Positions 50,908 to 60,577 of a stretch of 64,000 bases of DNA are shown piece after piece. The DNA is from Mycobacterium paragordonae. Lineage in GTDB: Bacteria > Actinomycetota > Actinomycetes > Mycobacteriales > Mycobacteriaceae. The position numbers and the translations under genes are program-made. How positions within the stretch are numbered: the stretch's first letter is position 1; the number at the start of each line of letters is the position of its first letter. The stretch is from contig NZ_CP025546.1 of assembly GCF_003614435.1 (NCBI RefSeq), positions 2,232,001 to 2,296,000 on the forward strand, written 5' to 3'. The notes beneath the pieces were generated by a model. That model had not been told where the DNA came from. It did no database searches and was given only the letters and a program-made list of their open reading frames with translations.

Positions 50908-51804
50908 ATGCAGGCGGTCCTCGACGAATTCGACGAATACCTGGAACTGCAGTGCGGCCGCTCGGCGCACACCCGTCGCGCCTATCTTGGCGATCTGCGG
51001 TCGCTGTTCGATTTCCTGGCGGCGCGCGGCGGCGACCTGCACACCCTGAGCCTGCCGGTGCTGCGGTCGTGGCTGGCCGGCGCCGCCGGCGCCGGGGCGG
51101 CCCGCACCACGTTGGCCCGCCGCACCTCGTCGGTCAAGGCCTTCACCGCCTGGGCGGTGCGCCGCGGCTTGCTGAGCACCGACCCCGCCGTCCGCCTCCA
51201 GGTGCCCAAGGCCCACCGCACGCTGCCGTCGGTGCTGCGCCAAGACCAGGCGCTGGCCGCCATGACGGCCGCCAAGTCCGGTGCGGAGCAAGGTGATCCG
51301 CTGGCCCTGCGCGACCGGCTGATCGTCGAACTGCTGTACGCCACCGGGATCCGGGTCAGCGAACTGTGCGGCCTGGATGTCGACGACGTCGACACCACCC
51401 ACCGGGTGGTGCGGGTGCTCGGGAAAGGCAACAAGCAGCGCACCGCGCCGTTCGGGCAACCCGCCGCCGAGGCGCTGCGCGCCTGGCTGTCCGAGGGACG
51501 TCCGGCGCTGGCCACCGCCGAGTCCGGGCCCGCGCTGCTGCTGGGCGCCCGTGGCCGCCGCCTCGACGTGCGCCAGGCGCGCACGGTGGTGCACCAGACC
51601 GTCGCGGCGGTGGACGGCGCACCCGACATGGGGCCGCACGGGCTGCGGCACAGCGCGGCCACCCATCTGCTCGAAGGGGGAGCGGACCTGCGGGTGGTGC
51701 AGGAGTTGCTCGGCCATTCCAGCCTGGCCACCACCCAGCTCTACACCCACGTGGCGGTCTCGCGGCTGCGGGCGGTGCATGACCAGGCGCACCCGCGGGC
51801 CTGA
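50908..51804 (+). CDS. xerC: Tyrosine recombinase XerC
   Basis: Site-specific recombinase that, with XerD, resolves chromosome dimers at dif. The N-terminal SAM-like domain begins [22 protein letters not shown]. Catalytic residues are R in [12 protein letters not shown], HxxR in [12 protein letters not shown], the later H in [10 protein letters not shown], and the nucleophile Tyr in TTQLYTHV. It has 298 residues, equal to the M. tuberculosis protein. The 3' end overlaps the convergent M23-like gene by 64 bp. Confidence 0.95.
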   Translation: MQAVLDEFDEYLELQCGRSAHTRRAYLGDLRSLFDFLAARGGDLHTLSLPVLRSWLAGAAGAGAARTTLARRTSSVKAFTAWAVRRGLLSTDPAVRLQVPKAHRTLPSVLRQDQALAAMTAAKSGAEQGDPLALRDRLIVELLYATGIRVSELCGLDVDDVDTTHRVVRVLGKGNKQRTAPFGQPAAEALRAWLSEGRPALATAESGPALLLGARGRRLDVRQARTVVHQTVAAVDGAPDMGPHGLRHSAATHLLEGGADLRVVQELLGHSSLATTQLYTHVAVSRLRAVHDQAHPRA

Positions 51805-52298
51805 CCGGTGAGCGGTTTGAGCCGCACCGGGGTGGCCGCCAGCAGCCCCAGCGGGTCGATGTAATCGGCGCGCGACGCTGAGCCCCACATCGCGCCCCAG
51901 TGCAGACACGCCGCGGCCGGGCAACCGGCGTGGCCCGCCGCCAGCTCGCCGATCACCGTGCCCGACGCGACCGTCTGACCGGCCCGCACCCTCGCGCGCA
52001 CCGGCTCGTAGCTGGTGTGCAGGCCACCGGAATGGGCCAGCGACACCACCGGCCGGCCCGCCAGCAGCCCGGCGAACACCACCGTCGCATCGCCCGCCGC
52101 GTAGACCGGCTGGCCCGGACGGCCCGCCAGGTCCACGCCGCGGTGCCCGGCCTGCCAGTTGGGCGACGGCGCGTCGAACGTCCGCAACACCGCCGGCGCA
52201 GGACGCAGGGGCCACTCCAACCGCCCGCCGGCGGCGTCCGCGGGCGGCGCATTGAGCAGCACCCAGCACACGAACAATCCCAGCAGCACCCATCGCAC
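51741..52298 (-). CDS. M23-family (LytM-like) peptidase domain protein, possibly inactive
   Basis: 185-residue secreted protein with a signal segment [22 protein letters not shown] and a LytM fold ([26 protein letters not shown]). The first metal motif HRGVD is intact, but the second motif reads CLHWG where active enzymes have HxH, so the general-base His is Cys. It could regulate other hydrolases. The last 21 codons are read antisense to the end of xerC. It corresponds to Rv2891. Confidence 0.82.
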   Translation of the reverse strand: MRWVLLGLFVCWVLLNAPPADAAGGRLEWPLRPAPAVLRTFDAPSPNWQAGHRGVDLAGRPGQPVYAAGDATVVFAGLLAGRPVVSLAHSGGLHTSYEPVRARVRAGQTVASGTVIGELAAGHAGCPAAACLHWGAMWGSASRADYIDPLGLLAATPVRLKPLTGQARGCAWSCTARSRETATWV

Positions 52299-52609
52299 CA
52301 GTTCAGTGCACGTGCGCGGCGGCCACCTCGCCAGTCGCCCGGAGCGAGGCTGTGGACGCCAGCGACGACCGTGTGCACAGCGGGAAAAACCACCCCCCGC
52401 AGCGGTGTAAACTTCCCAACGCAGCTCGTGAAAGCGGGCTGACTTCGCGCGCCTGCACCGCGACCCAGTACTTGAGGGACCCGCACCAGCATGCCGAGCG
52501 GTCCCGTAGCCCGGTTCACCCCGGACACGGGTTCGGCAACGCAGCAGACGCCAGGGCCCGGTCTCAACCGATTCCGGGCGACAACCGACATTGAAAGCTG
52601 GGCATAGCC
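52299..52609 (+). promoter_or_regulatory. Long untranslated leader and promoter of rpsB
   Basis: 311 bp without a gene. TAAACT at 52408-52413 is a good -10, giving a leader of about 190 nt before rpsB. S2 operons are commonly autoregulated through their leader, so an RNA element may lie here. I did not establish a structure. Confidence 0.5.
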
Positions 52610-53440
52610 ATGGCTGTTGTGACCATGAAACAGCTGCTTGACAGCGGCACCCACTTCGGGCACCAGACCCGTCGCTGGAACCCCAAGATGAAGCGGTTCA
52701 TCTTCACCGACCGCAACGGCATCTACATCATCGACCTGCAGCAGACGCTGACCTACATCGACAAGGCGTACGAGTTCGTCAAAGAGACCGTCGCCCACGG
52801 CGGCAGCGTCATGTTCGTCGGCACCAAGAAGCAGGCGCAGGAGTCCGTCGCGGCCGAAGCCCTCCGGGTCGGGATGCCGTACGTGAACCAGCGCTGGCTG
52901 GGCGGCATGCTCACCAACTTCTCCACCGTGCACAAGCGCCTGCAGCGCCTTAAGGAACTCGAGGCGATGGAGCAGACCGGTGGTTTCGAGGGTCGCACCA
53001 AAAAAGAAATCCTGATGCTGACCCGCGAGAAGAACAAGCTCGAGCGCAGCCTCGGTGGTATCCGCGACATGGCCAAGGTGCCGTCGGCGATCTGGGTCGT
53101 CGACACCAACAAGGAGCACATCGCCGTCGGCGAGGCTCGCAAGCTGGGCATCCCGGTCATCGCGATCCTGGACACCAACTGCGACCCCGACGAGGTCGAC
53201 TACCCGATCCCGGGCAACGACGACGCGATCCGCTCGGCCGCGCTGCTGACCAAGGTGATCGCCTCCGCGGTTGCCGAGGGACTGCAGGCCCGCGCCGGCC
53301 TGGGCCGCGGCGACGGCAAGCCCGAGGCTGAGGCGGCAGAGCCGCTGCCCGAGTGGGAGCAGGAACTGCTGGCCGGTGCCGCCGCCACCGCCGCGACCGA
53401 CGCGGCAGGCGCACCCGAACCAACTACAGACGCATCCTGA
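52610..53440 (+). CDS. rpsB: 30S ribosomal protein S2
   Basis: 276 residues. The core [27 protein letters not shown] and [31 protein letters not shown] are canonical. A C-terminal Ala/Glu/Pro-rich tail (about 230-276) is a mycobacterial extension. Followed by tsf after 23 bp, the universal rpsB-tsf pair. Confidence 0.98.
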   Translation: MAVVTMKQLLDSGTHFGHQTRRWNPKMKRFIFTDRNGIYIIDLQQTLTYIDKAYEFVKETVAHGGSVMFVGTKKQAQESVAAEALRVGMPYVNQRWLGGMLTNFSTVHKRLQRLKELEAMEQTGGFEGRTKKEILMLTREKNKLERSLGGIRDMAKVPSAIWVVDTNKEHIAVGEARKLGIPVIAILDTNCDPDEVDYPIPGNDDAIRSAALLTKVIASAVAEGLQARAGLGRGDGKPEAEAAEPLPEWEQELLAGAAATAATDAAGAPEPTTDAS

Positions 53441-53463
53441 GATATCTCAAGAAAGGCTGAGCA

Positions 53464-54291
53464 TTGGCGAATTTCACCGCTGCCGACGTCAAGCGACTTC
53501 GGGAGCTGACCGGTGCTGGAATGCTCGACTGCAAGAACGCCCTGGCGGACGCTGACGGCGACTTCGACAAGGCGGTCGAGGCGCTGCGGATCAAGGGCGC
53601 CAAGGACGTCGGCAAGCGTGCCGAGCGCGCGACGGCCGAGGGTCTGGTCGCCGCCAAGCAGGGCGCGCTGATCGAGCTGAACTCAGAGACCGACTTCGTC
53701 GCCAAGAACGCGGAGTTCCAGGCCCTGGCCGACCAGGTCGTCAACGCCGCCTTGGAGTCCAAGGCCGCCGACGTCGAGAGCCTCAAGGCTGCCACCATCG
53801 GCGACAAGACGGTCGAGCAGACCATCGCCGAGTTGTCGGCCAAGATCGGCGAGAAGCTCGAGCTGCGCCGGGTGCAGTACTTCGACGGCAACGTCGAGAC
53901 CTACCTGCACAAGCGGGCGGCGGACCTGCCGCCGGCCGTCGGAGTCCTCGTCGAATTTACCGGGGGCACTGACGGAAACGGCGCTGATGCCGCGCACTCG
54001 GTCGCTCTGCAGATCGCCGCGCTCAAGGCGCGTTACCTCTCGCGCGACGACGTCCCCGAGGACGTGGTGGCCAGCGAGCGCCGGATCGCCGAGGAGACCG
54101 CCAAAGCCGAGGGCAAGCCGGAGCAGGCGCTGCCCAAGATCGTCGAAGGCCGCCTCAACGGCTTCTTCAAGGACGCCGTGCTGCTCGAACAGCCGTCGGT
54201 GTCCGACAGCAAGAAGTCGGTGAAGGCGCTGCTCGACGATGCCGGCGTCACGGTGACGCGATTCGTGCGCTTCGAGGTGGGTCAGGCCTAG
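53464..54291 (+). CDS. tsf: Elongation factor Ts
   Basis: Nucleotide-exchange factor for EF-Tu. The N-terminus [26 protein letters not shown] and the TDFVAKN contact motif are intact, and the core repeats are complete (275 residues). The start is TTG at 53464; AAAGG lies just upstream and homologues begin at this point. The amidase gene follows after 8 bp. Confidence 0.97.
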   Translation: MANFTAADVKRLRELTGAGMLDCKNALADADGDFDKAVEALRIKGAKDVGKRAERATAEGLVAAKQGALIELNSETDFVAKNAEFQALADQVVNAALESKAADVESLKAATIGDKTVEQTIAELSAKIGEKLELRRVQYFDGNVETYLHKRAADLPPAVGVLVEFTGGTDGNGADAAHSVALQIAALKARYLSRDDVPEDVVASERRIAEETAKAEGKPEQALPKIVEGRLNGFFKDAVLLEQPSVSDSKKSVKALLDDAGVTVTRFVRFEVGQA

Positions 54292-54299
54292 CTCGACAC

Positions 54300-55697
54300 A
54301 TGGCCCGGGTACACGCTTTCGGCGACGACGCCCTCGGCGACTTGGATGCGGTGGGCCTTGCCGACGCGATCCGGACCGGCCGGGTGGACCGGGTCGAGGC
54401 CGTCGAGGCTGCGATCGCACGCGCGGAGGCCGTCGACTCTGAGCTGAACGCCCTGGCTTACCGGGCTTTTGACGAGGCCCGGGCGGCCACCGGGCGCTCC
54501 GGCGGCTACTTTGCCGGCGTGCCGACGTTGATCAAGGACAACATCGACGTCGCCGGGCAGCCGACGATGAGCGGCACCGACGCCTGGCAGCCGCGCCCGG
54601 CAAGCGCCGACAGTGCGGTCACCCGGGTGGTGCTCGACACCGGACTGATATCGCTCGGCAAGACTCAGCTGTCGGAATTCGGGTTCAGCGCGGCCGCCGA
54701 GCATCCGCGGCTGGGCCCGGTCCGCAACCCGTGGAACACCGACCACACCGCCGGTGCCTCATCCTCGGGATCGGGGGCGTTCGTCGCCGCGGGTGTGGTG
54801 CCCATCGCCCACGCCAACGACGGCGGCGGATCCATCCGGATCCCCGCGGCGTGCAACGGGCTGGTCGGTCTCAAGCCGTCGCGCGGACGGATGCCGCTGG
54901 ACCCGCAGTATCAACGGTTGCCGGTGGGCATCGTCGCCAACGGTGTCCTGACCCGTTCGGTGCGCGACACAGCCGCCTTCTACCGCGAGGCCGAGCGGCT
55001 GTGGCGCAATCCCAAACTGCCGCCGATTGGCGACGTGACGGGACCCGGCCGGCAGCGGCTGAAGATCGCGGCGGTGACCAGCTCAGTGCTGCGGGAGGCG
55101 AGTCCCGAGGTCAAAGACGCCACCCTGAAGTCGGCCGCGCTGCTCGAAGAGCTGGGACACCACGTCGAATACATCGACAACGACTGGGTGCCGGCCAGTT
55201 TCGTCGACGACTTCGTCCTGTACTGGGGATTCCTGGCCTTCGCCCAGGTGGCCACCGGCCGCCGCTTGTTCGGCGACAGCTTCGACCGCACCCGGCTGGA
55301 CAACCTGACGTTGGGACTGGCCCGCCACACCCGGCGCAACATCCACCGGCTGCCACTGGCCATTGCGCGGCTGCGCGGCCTGCGGCGGCGCAGTGCCCGC
55401 TTCTTCGGCGGCTACGACGTGCTGCTCACTCCGACGCTCGCCGAATTGACACCATCGGTGGGTTACCTGGCGCCCACCGACTACCACGAGGTCATCGACA
55501 GGCTGATCAACTGGGTCGCCTTCACGCCGTTGCAGAACGTGACCGGCGAACCCGCGATCTCGCTGCCGCTGGCCCAGTCCGCGGATGGCCTGCCCGTGGG
55601 CATGATGCTGGCGGCGGACACCGGACGCGAAGCGCGGCTACTGGAACTGGCCTACGAGCTCGAAGAAGCCCGGCCATGGGCACGGATTCACGACTGA
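54300..55697 (+). CDS. amiC: Amidase (amidase-signature family, AmiC-like)
   Basis: 465-residue amidase hydrolysing C-N bonds. The Ser-cis-Ser-Lys triad is visible: Lys in TLIKDNIDV, the Gly/Ser box ASSSGSGAFVAAG, and GGGSIRIPAACNGLVGLKPSRGR. It matches Rv2888c by position and length. Substrate not known; in M. tuberculosis the homologue can hydrolyse amide prodrugs. It may be read through from tsf. Confidence 0.93.
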   Translation: MARVHAFGDDALGDLDAVGLADAIRTGRVDRVEAVEAAIARAEAVDSELNALAYRAFDEARAATGRSGGYFAGVPTLIKDNIDVAGQPTMSGTDAWQPRPASADSAVTRVVLDTGLISLGKTQLSEFGFSAAAEHPRLGPVRNPWNTDHTAGASSSGSGAFVAAGVVPIAHANDGGGSIRIPAACNGLVGLKPSRGRMPLDPQYQRLPVGIVANGVLTRSVRDTAAFYREAERLWRNPKLPPIGDVTGPGRQRLKIAAVTSSVLREASPEVKDATLKSAALLEELGHHVEYIDNDWVPASFVDDFVLYWGFLAFAQVATGRRLFGDSFDRTRLDNLTLGLARHTRRNIHRLPLAIARLRGLRRRSARFFGGYDVLLTPTLAELTPSVGYLAPTDYHEVIDRLINWVAFTPLQNVTGEPAISLPLAQSADGLPVGMMLAADTGREARLLELAYELEEARPWARIHD

Positions 55698-55698
55698 C

Positions 55699-56118
55699 TC
55701 AGTCAGACCCGAGCTTGTGCAACATGCTCTTGAACTCGCGCTGCTCCGTTTCGGTCAGTCTGGCCAGGATGCGGCCGTCGGCGGCGAGCACGATGGCCTC
55801 TGCCTGCTGTAACAACTTTTGGCCCTGACTGGTCAACGACGCCGGCAGGGCGCGGCCGGAGGACACCGACGCCGGTCGCGCCACCACGCCGAGGTCTTCG
55901 AGTTTGCGCAGTACCGTGTTCATGGCCTGAGGCGTGACGCCGGCGTGGCGGGCCAGTTCGGCACTGGACAGCCCCGGCGTCATGGACAGGATCCGCAGGC
56001 ACACGAATTCGGGCAGGGTGAGCCCGAGCGGGCTCAGCGCCGCGGCCACCTCGGGCCGGAGCGCAGACGTCACCCGGTACAGCAGATATCCCAACGGCGC
56101 GTCCTGGACCGAACCCAT
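55699..56118 (-). CDS. MarR-family transcriptional regulator (Rv2887 homologue)
   Basis: 139 residues, the same length as Rv2887. Winged helix-turn-helix: GLTLPEFVCLRILSMTPGLSSAELARHAGVTPQAMNTVLRKLEDLGVVAR. Loss of the M. tuberculosis homologue alters drug resistance through derepression of a methyltransferase; the local target here is unknown. The ATG at 56118 is used although the frame is open upstream. It diverges from the MPT63-like gene. Confidence 0.92.
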   Translation of the reverse strand: MGSVQDAPLGYLLYRVTSALRPEVAAALSPLGLTLPEFVCLRILSMTPGLSSAELARHAGVTPQAMNTVLRKLEDLGVVARPASVSSGRALPASLTSQGQKLLQQAEAIVLAADGRILARLTETEQREFKSMLHKLGSD

Positions 56119-56489
56119 ATCAGGGATCTTGACATACGGTCGGCAATCAGGTTGACGGCCGGGCAAAAAAGTCGTCCAATTTCCCAATTTCGCCGACGCA
56201 AAGCGAATTCGGCCTTCCCCAAGTACAACGCCAAATACAACGCCAAATACGGTCCGGCACATCGCCAAATGACGTGACTGGTGTTACGCGAGAGGCCCGC
56301 AATGAAATGTGGCCCAAATCAAATTCGCGCTGTTTGCGCAGTTAGAAAGGCTGCGGAAAGCATTATGGGGGATTGCGGGTGTTTGAGCCCCCGCGGCACC
56401 GGCAATGCGACCGGGGTGCGGTTGAGCGCCCGAAGCGTGCGCCGCCTCGAACGGCACCTAGGACTCAACACCGAAGGAGAGGATTCAGC
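56119..56489. other. Divergent intergenic region MarR / MPT63-like
   Basis: 371 bp, less GC-rich than its neighbours, holding the promoters of both genes. A 12-bp tandem repeat lies at 56224-56247. No gene is supported. The AAGGAGAGG before 56490 is the MPT63-like ribosome-binding site. Confidence 0.6.
56224..56247. repeat. Tandem 12-bp repeat TACAACGCCAAA x 2
   Basis: Two perfect head-to-tail copies, followed by a further TAC and a degenerate CATCGCCAAATG. Lies in the divergent regulatory region. Confidence 0.75.
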
Positions 56490-57179
56490 GTGAAGTTCAC
56501 CACCACCACTGCTAAAACTGCCATCGCGGCCGCGGGAATTGCGGCGGTGAGCCTTTTCGGAGCGGCGGCCTCCTCGGCCACGCCCGGCGTCCCCGAGGGA
56601 CTCGGCACCCCGCAGACTCTGGTCGACGGTCCGCTGGTCACTGACTACACCGTCAGCAACCTGCAGCCCGCCAACGTGACCATCCCCGGCTACACCCCGC
56701 AGGGACAGTTGTGGCAGGCCGACATTAACGCTCGCGCGAACAGCGGCGTGGTGACGCCCGTCGTGACCAATTTCAACGCCCGCGCCGGTGAGCAGAACTA
56801 CCGGGTGATCAGCGTTCCGGCCACCCCGCAGGGCCTCAGCCCCGCTCCCATCACTCAGGGTGGCACCTCGAACGGCAAGGTCTACTTCGACGTGACCGGT
56901 GCGGCGCCGACCGAGGTCGTCTACAACGACGGCATGCAGGACGTGCTGGTATGGGACACCAATCCGGCGGGTGCCCCGGCTCCGAACTCGATTCCGGGCC
57001 AGCAGCCGAACACCATGCCCGGCCAGCCGAACACCATGCCCGGCCAGCCGAACCCCGGCCAGCCGAACACCATGCCCGGCCAGCCGAACCCCGGCCAGCC
57101 GAACCCCGGTCAGCCGAACCCCGGCCAGCCCAACCCGGCGCCCGGCATGACGCCTAACGCGCCGATCCAGCAGAGCTAA
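56490..57179 (+). CDS. Secreted MPT63-family (DUF1942) protein with a proline-rich repeat tail
   Basis: 229 residues. A signal peptide (about 1-30, ending AAASSA) precedes an immunoglobulin-like domain very similar to MPT63: DYTVSNLQPANVTIPGY, GVVTPVVTNFNARAGEQNYRV and GKVYFDVTGAAPTEVVYNDGMQ. Unlike MPT63 the protein continues with about 60 residues of GQPN/TMPGQPN repeats. MPT63 is a secreted antigen of unknown function. GTG start with AAGGAGAGG. A strong terminator follows. It is not at the MPT63 locus of M. tuberculosis, so it is likely a paralogue. Confidence 0.9.
   Translation: MKFTTTTAKTAIAAAGIAAVSLFGAAASSATPGVPEGLGTPQTLVDGPLVTDYTVSNLQPANVTIPGYTPQGQLWQADINARANSGVVTPVVTNFNARAGEQNYRVISVPATPQGLSPAPITQGGTSNGKVYFDVTGAAPTEVVYNDGMQDVLVWDTNPAGAPAPNSIPGQQPNTMPGQPNTMPGQPNPGQPNTMPGQPNPGQPNPGQPNPGQPNPAPGMTPNAPIQQS
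56995..57140 (+). repeat. Coding repeat array for GQPNP/GQPNTMP units
   Basis: Imperfect 15- and 21-bp units of the type GGCCAGCCGAACCCC and GGCCAGCCGAACACCATGCCC, about eight in all. They are nearly identical at DNA level, so copy number may vary between strains. Confidence 0.85.
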
Positions 57180-57232
57180 ACAGCATCGCCCCCTCCCCGC
57201 GCCACGGCCATGGCGCGGGGAGGTTGCTGTTT
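57178..57232 (+). terminator. Strong hairpin terminator after the MPT63-like gene
   Basis: CCTCCCCGCGCCA (57192-57204) pairs perfectly with TGGCGCGGGGAGG (57211-57223) around a 6-nt loop. An outer stem AAACAGCA/TGCTGTTT closes it, ending in TTT. It overlaps the stop codon. Confidence 0.75.
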
Positions 57233-57302
57233 CTGGACCCGACGAAAACGCGATCCGGAAGCCATGTGAGTTGTCTATGCGCGATCTGGGTATGCGCACG
57301 CT

Positions 57303-58241
57303 ATGACGCACAGCACTGACCACCGCCCCAACGAAGTTGTCGACCAGGCGCAGCGGTTCGCCGAGGACGCGCGCGAGGCGATGCAGGAGAAGCGCGACAA
57401 GCAAGACGGCGGAGTGAGCGGCTGGGTGGCGCAGCGCGCCGGCGACTGGGAACTCGACGGCCAGGACGAGACGACCATGCACCGGCAGAAGTTCTTCTGG
57501 AACGTGTTGGTCGACTACTGGTTTCGCATGGAGATCGACGGCTGGGAAAACGTGGGGGAGGCGCCGGCGCTGTTGATCGGAATCCACTCCGGGGCGCCGT
57601 TCGTCTGGGACGCCTGGACGGTCGGGCTGCAATGGTGGCGACGCTTCGGCCCCGAACGCCCGCTGCACGGCACGGCGCACGACGCGTTGATGGCGATCCC
57701 GGGGATCGGTCGCTACTTCCGGGCGATGGGGGTGTTGCCGGCGGCGCCGGACGCGATCGCGACCGCACTGGCCGAAGGTCGCGACGTTGCGTTGTGGCCC
57801 GGGGGAGAAGTGGACTCGTTGCGCCCATGGGCCGAGCGCGACCGCGCAATCCTGGCCGGCCGCAAGGGTTTTGTGAAGATGGCGATCCGGGCGGGGGTCC
57901 CAATCGTGCCGATTGCCACCGTCGGCGGAGCCGACGCCATGCCGGTGCTGATCCGCGGCGACCGGCTGTCGCGGATGTTGCGGCTGGACAAGCTCCTTCG
58001 GCTCAAAGTTTTCCCGGTGGCGATCTCGTTGCCCTGGGGAATCGCGCCGGCCGCGCTTCCACAGCTGCCGCTACCGGCCAAGATCAGGACACGGTTCATG
58101 CCGCCGGTCGAGCTGGATCACGACCCCGAGCGCGCCGAGGACGAAGACTACGTGGACGCCAAGTACCGCGAGGTCGAAGACAGCATTCAGCGCGGCATGG
58201 ACGCGCTGGCCCGCAAGCGGGCCCTGCCGGTGTTCGGCTGA
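57303..58241 (+). CDS. Acyltransferase of the lysophospholipid/DGAT2-like family
   Basis: 312 residues. The acyltransferase core reads LLIGIHSGAPFVWDAWTVGLQW (His then Asp), HGTAHDALMAIPGIGRYFRAMGV, VALWPGGEVDSLRPW and RKGFVKMAIRAGVPIVPIATVGGADAMPVL. The spacing in HSGAPFVWD is wider than the usual HX4D, so it is a divergent or DGAT2-like member. No signal peptide; probably membrane-associated. It converges with the response-regulator gene across 4 bp. Confidence 0.86.
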   Translation: MTHSTDHRPNEVVDQAQRFAEDAREAMQEKRDKQDGGVSGWVAQRAGDWELDGQDETTMHRQKFFWNVLVDYWFRMEIDGWENVGEAPALLIGIHSGAPFVWDAWTVGLQWWRRFGPERPLHGTAHDALMAIPGIGRYFRAMGVLPAAPDAIATALAEGRDVALWPGGEVDSLRPWAERDRAILAGRKGFVKMAIRAGVPIVPIATVGGADAMPVLIRGDRLSRMLRLDKLLRLKVFPVAISLPWGIAPAALPQLPLPAKIRTRFMPPVELDHDPERAEDEDYVDAKYREVEDSIQRGMDALARKRALPVFG

Positions 58242-58245
58242 CCGA

Positions 58246-58977
58246 TTACTGGGCGATCGAGTCGCGGTCCAGTTCGGTCCAGGCCGGGTTCAACACCGGT
58301 TCGCCGACGATCCACCGCGGCTGCGGCGGTGACGCCGCCATGTAGCCCACTCCCCGGACGGTGTCGACCATCGACTCGTGGGCGGGGCCGAGTTTCGCGC
58401 GTAGCCGCCGCACGTGCACGTCCACGGTGCGCACCCTGCCATTGCTTTCGTAGCCCCACACCTCATGCATCAGGCGCGTCCGGCTGAACGCCCGACCGGC
58501 GTGCTGCACAAGGAAATTCAGCAGCTTGAACTCGGTGAGCGTCAGGCCCAGATCCGCGCCGTTCAGGGAAACGGTGTAGCTGGCCGGGTGCAACATCAGT
58601 TCGCCGAACTGCAGCGTGCCGCCGACGGCTTTGCGCCGGCGGGTAATCGCCAGGCGCAAGCGTGCCTGCAACTCGGCGGATCCGGCCGCCGGCAGCAGCA
58701 CGTCGTCAAAGTTCCAGTCCACGTCGACCTCGACGAAGTCAGCGGGCGCGACCACCGCGACAACGGCCAGTGCCGGCCGGTTTGCCGTCAGATGCCGGCA
58801 GGCCGTGCGGGCGGCCACCAGATCGGATCGCGAATCGATGATCGCCACATCGGCACCGTCGGCCAGGCTGACTTCGCCATCGCCCAGCGGTGCTGTCCGG
58901 ACGGTCAGGGCAAATGTGTCCAGTGTGGGCAGCGCGGCTTGGAAGTCGGCCTCGTTGGTAAGCAGAAGAACGTCCAA
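58246..58977 (-). CDS. OmpR/GlnR-like response regulator with atypical receiver
   Basis: 243 residues corresponding to Rv2884. The C-terminal winged helix is standard (LTLTEFKLLNFLVQHAGRAFSRTRLMHEVWGYESNGRVRTVDVHVRRLRAKLG). The N-terminal receiver lacks the usual acidic pair near its start, so phosphorylation is doubtful; GlnR is also atypical. No histidine kinase is nearby. TTG start with GGAG 7 nt upstream and TAGGTT as possible -10. A role in nitrogen control is possible but not shown. Confidence 0.86.
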   Translation of the reverse strand: MDVLLLTNEADFQAALPTLDTFALTVRTAPLGDGEVSLADGADVAIIDSRSDLVAARTACRHLTANRPALAVVAVVAPADFVEVDVDWNFDDVLLPAAGSAELQARLRLAITRRRKAVGGTLQFGELMLHPASYTVSLNGADLGLTLTEFKLLNFLVQHAGRAFSRTRLMHEVWGYESNGRVRTVDVHVRRLRAKLGPAHESMVDTVRGVGYMAASPPQPRWIVGEPVLNPAWTELDRDSIAQ

Positions 58978-59199
58978 CCGCCATCTCCAAACCTAGGTGC
59001 CCGCTGTTCCAGCGAACCATCCCCCGACCCCGTTCGACACCTCCGGTGGAGGTGACGCCCCGACGAGAGGCCGAATACCCCGTTCAGCGTGCGATTATTC
59101 CATTTTTGTTACCGCCGGTATCGCGAAACGGCGAGTTCCCCGCAAAGTTCGATGGGCCCGGTCCGTATTCACAGACCGGGCCCATCCTGGATACAAGCT

Positions 59200-59436
59200 C
59201 TACTGGTTGGACTTCTGGCGTTCCTCGGCTACCTCAGCGGCGCCGCGAGCAGCCTCCGCCTGGGCTTCCTTCTTCGCGGCGTCGCGCTGCGCCTCCGCCT
59301 TGTCTTGCTGGGCTTCGCCCTCGTTGACCAGGTCGCCACGACCGGTGACGGTGCCGATGGCCTCCTTGGCCTTGCCCTTGACGTCTTCGACGACTCCCTT
59401 GACCGCTTCGGCCGGGCCCGAGTTGCTGTCCGCCAT
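59200..59436 (-). CDS. CsbD-like stress protein
   Basis: 78-residue hydrophilic protein, Ala/Glu/Lys-rich, with the CsbD-type opening GPAEAVKGVVEDVKGKAKEAIGTVTGRGDLVNEGEAQQDKAEAQ. Family members are small general-stress proteins of unknown mechanism, and mycobacterial relatives are abundant. GAGGAACACC precedes the ATG. It lies alone between the response regulator and pyrH. Confidence 0.85.
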   Translation of the reverse strand: MADSNSGPAEAVKGVVEDVKGKAKEAIGTVTGRGDLVNEGEAQQDKAEAQRDAAKKEAQAEAARGAAEVAEERQKSNQ

Positions 59437-59712
59437 GGTGTTCCTCTCATCGGTCGCCGCATCGGCGACGGGTGGTGTACACGGATGAATTCACCGGTCG
59501 AAGAAACGACCAGCCTGCTTAATGGCGATGCGGGTCCTTCTTCTCAAGACCTCGATTCACCGCCGCGTGCTGCGGATTCCCGAACCGTCTGACGGCCAAA
59601 CCTTTGTGACCAGATTGTGCCCCCCGCCCACGCTGAAGCGGGGCGATGAGGCAGGATGAGAGGCGCCGTTCCGGGGTGGTGACCGGGATGGCACTCTCAT
59701 GCGAGGAGACTG

Positions 59713-60486
59713 ATGACGGAGTCCAGGGAGCCCCAAGCCGCCGGCTCGGCGGCCCCGAGGACCAGCGCCAACGGTTCGTCGTCGAAGTACTCCCGCGTGT
59801 TGCTCAAGCTCGGCGGCGAGATGTTCGGTGGAGGGCAGGTCGGGCTGGATCCCGACGTCGTCGCGCTGGTGGCCCGGCAGATCGCCGAGGTGGTCCGCAG
59901 CGGCGTGCAGGTGGCGGTGGTGATCGGCGGCGGCAACTTCTTCCGCGGGGCCCAGCTGCAACAGCGCGGTATGGAGCGCACCCGGTCGGACTACATGGGC
60001 ATGCTCGGTACCGTGATGAACAGCCTTGCGCTGCAAGACTTCCTGGAAAAGGAAGGCATCGCCACCCGCGTTCAGACCGCGATCACAATGGGTCAGGTGG
60101 CCGAGCCCTACCTACCGTTGCGGGCGGTGCGCCACCTGGAGAAGGGCCGCGTCGTGATCTTCGGCGCCGGTATGGGCCTGCCCTACTTCTCCACCGACAC
60201 CACGGCCGCCCAGCGGGCGCTGGAGATCGGCGCGGACGTGGTGCTGATGGCCAAGGCGGTCGACGGAGTGTTCGCGGAGGACCCCCGCGAGAACCCGGAG
60301 GCGGAGCTGCTCACCGCGATCAGCCACCGCGAAGTCATCGACCGTGGCCTGCGGGTGGCCGATGCCACCGCCTTCAGTCTCTGTATGGACAATGGCATGC
60401 CGATCCTGGTGTTCAATTTGCTGACCGACGGCAATATCGCGCGGGCGGTGGCAGGTGAGAAAATCGGGACGTTGGTCACCACCTGA
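59713..60486 (+). CDS. pyrH: Uridylate kinase
   Basis: Phosphorylates UMP to UDP. An N-terminal Ser/Ala-rich extension of about 20 residues precedes [13 protein letters not shown]. The nucleotide-binding [14 protein letters not shown] and [20 protein letters not shown] are typical. It has 257 residues; GAGGAG lies upstream of ATG 59713. First gene of the pyrH-frr-cdsA-rlmN run. Confidence 0.96.
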   Translation: MTESREPQAAGSAAPRTSANGSSSKYSRVLLKLGGEMFGGGQVGLDPDVVALVARQIAEVVRSGVQVAVVIGGGNFFRGAQLQQRGMERTRSDYMGMLGTVMNSLALQDFLEKEGIATRVQTAITMGQVAEPYLPLRAVRHLEKGRVVIFGAGMGLPYFSTDTTAAQRALEIGADVVLMAKAVDGVFAEDPRENPEAELLTAISHREVIDRGLRVADATAFSLCMDNGMPILVFNLLTDGNIARAVAGEKIGTLVTT

Positions 60487-60577
60487 CGGGAAGACGCAAT
60501 AATGATCCGCGCTTGCGACGATGCAGCTAGCACCGATGCGGGGGCACCACCCGCTTGCGGGGGAAGGAGCGGCGCAC

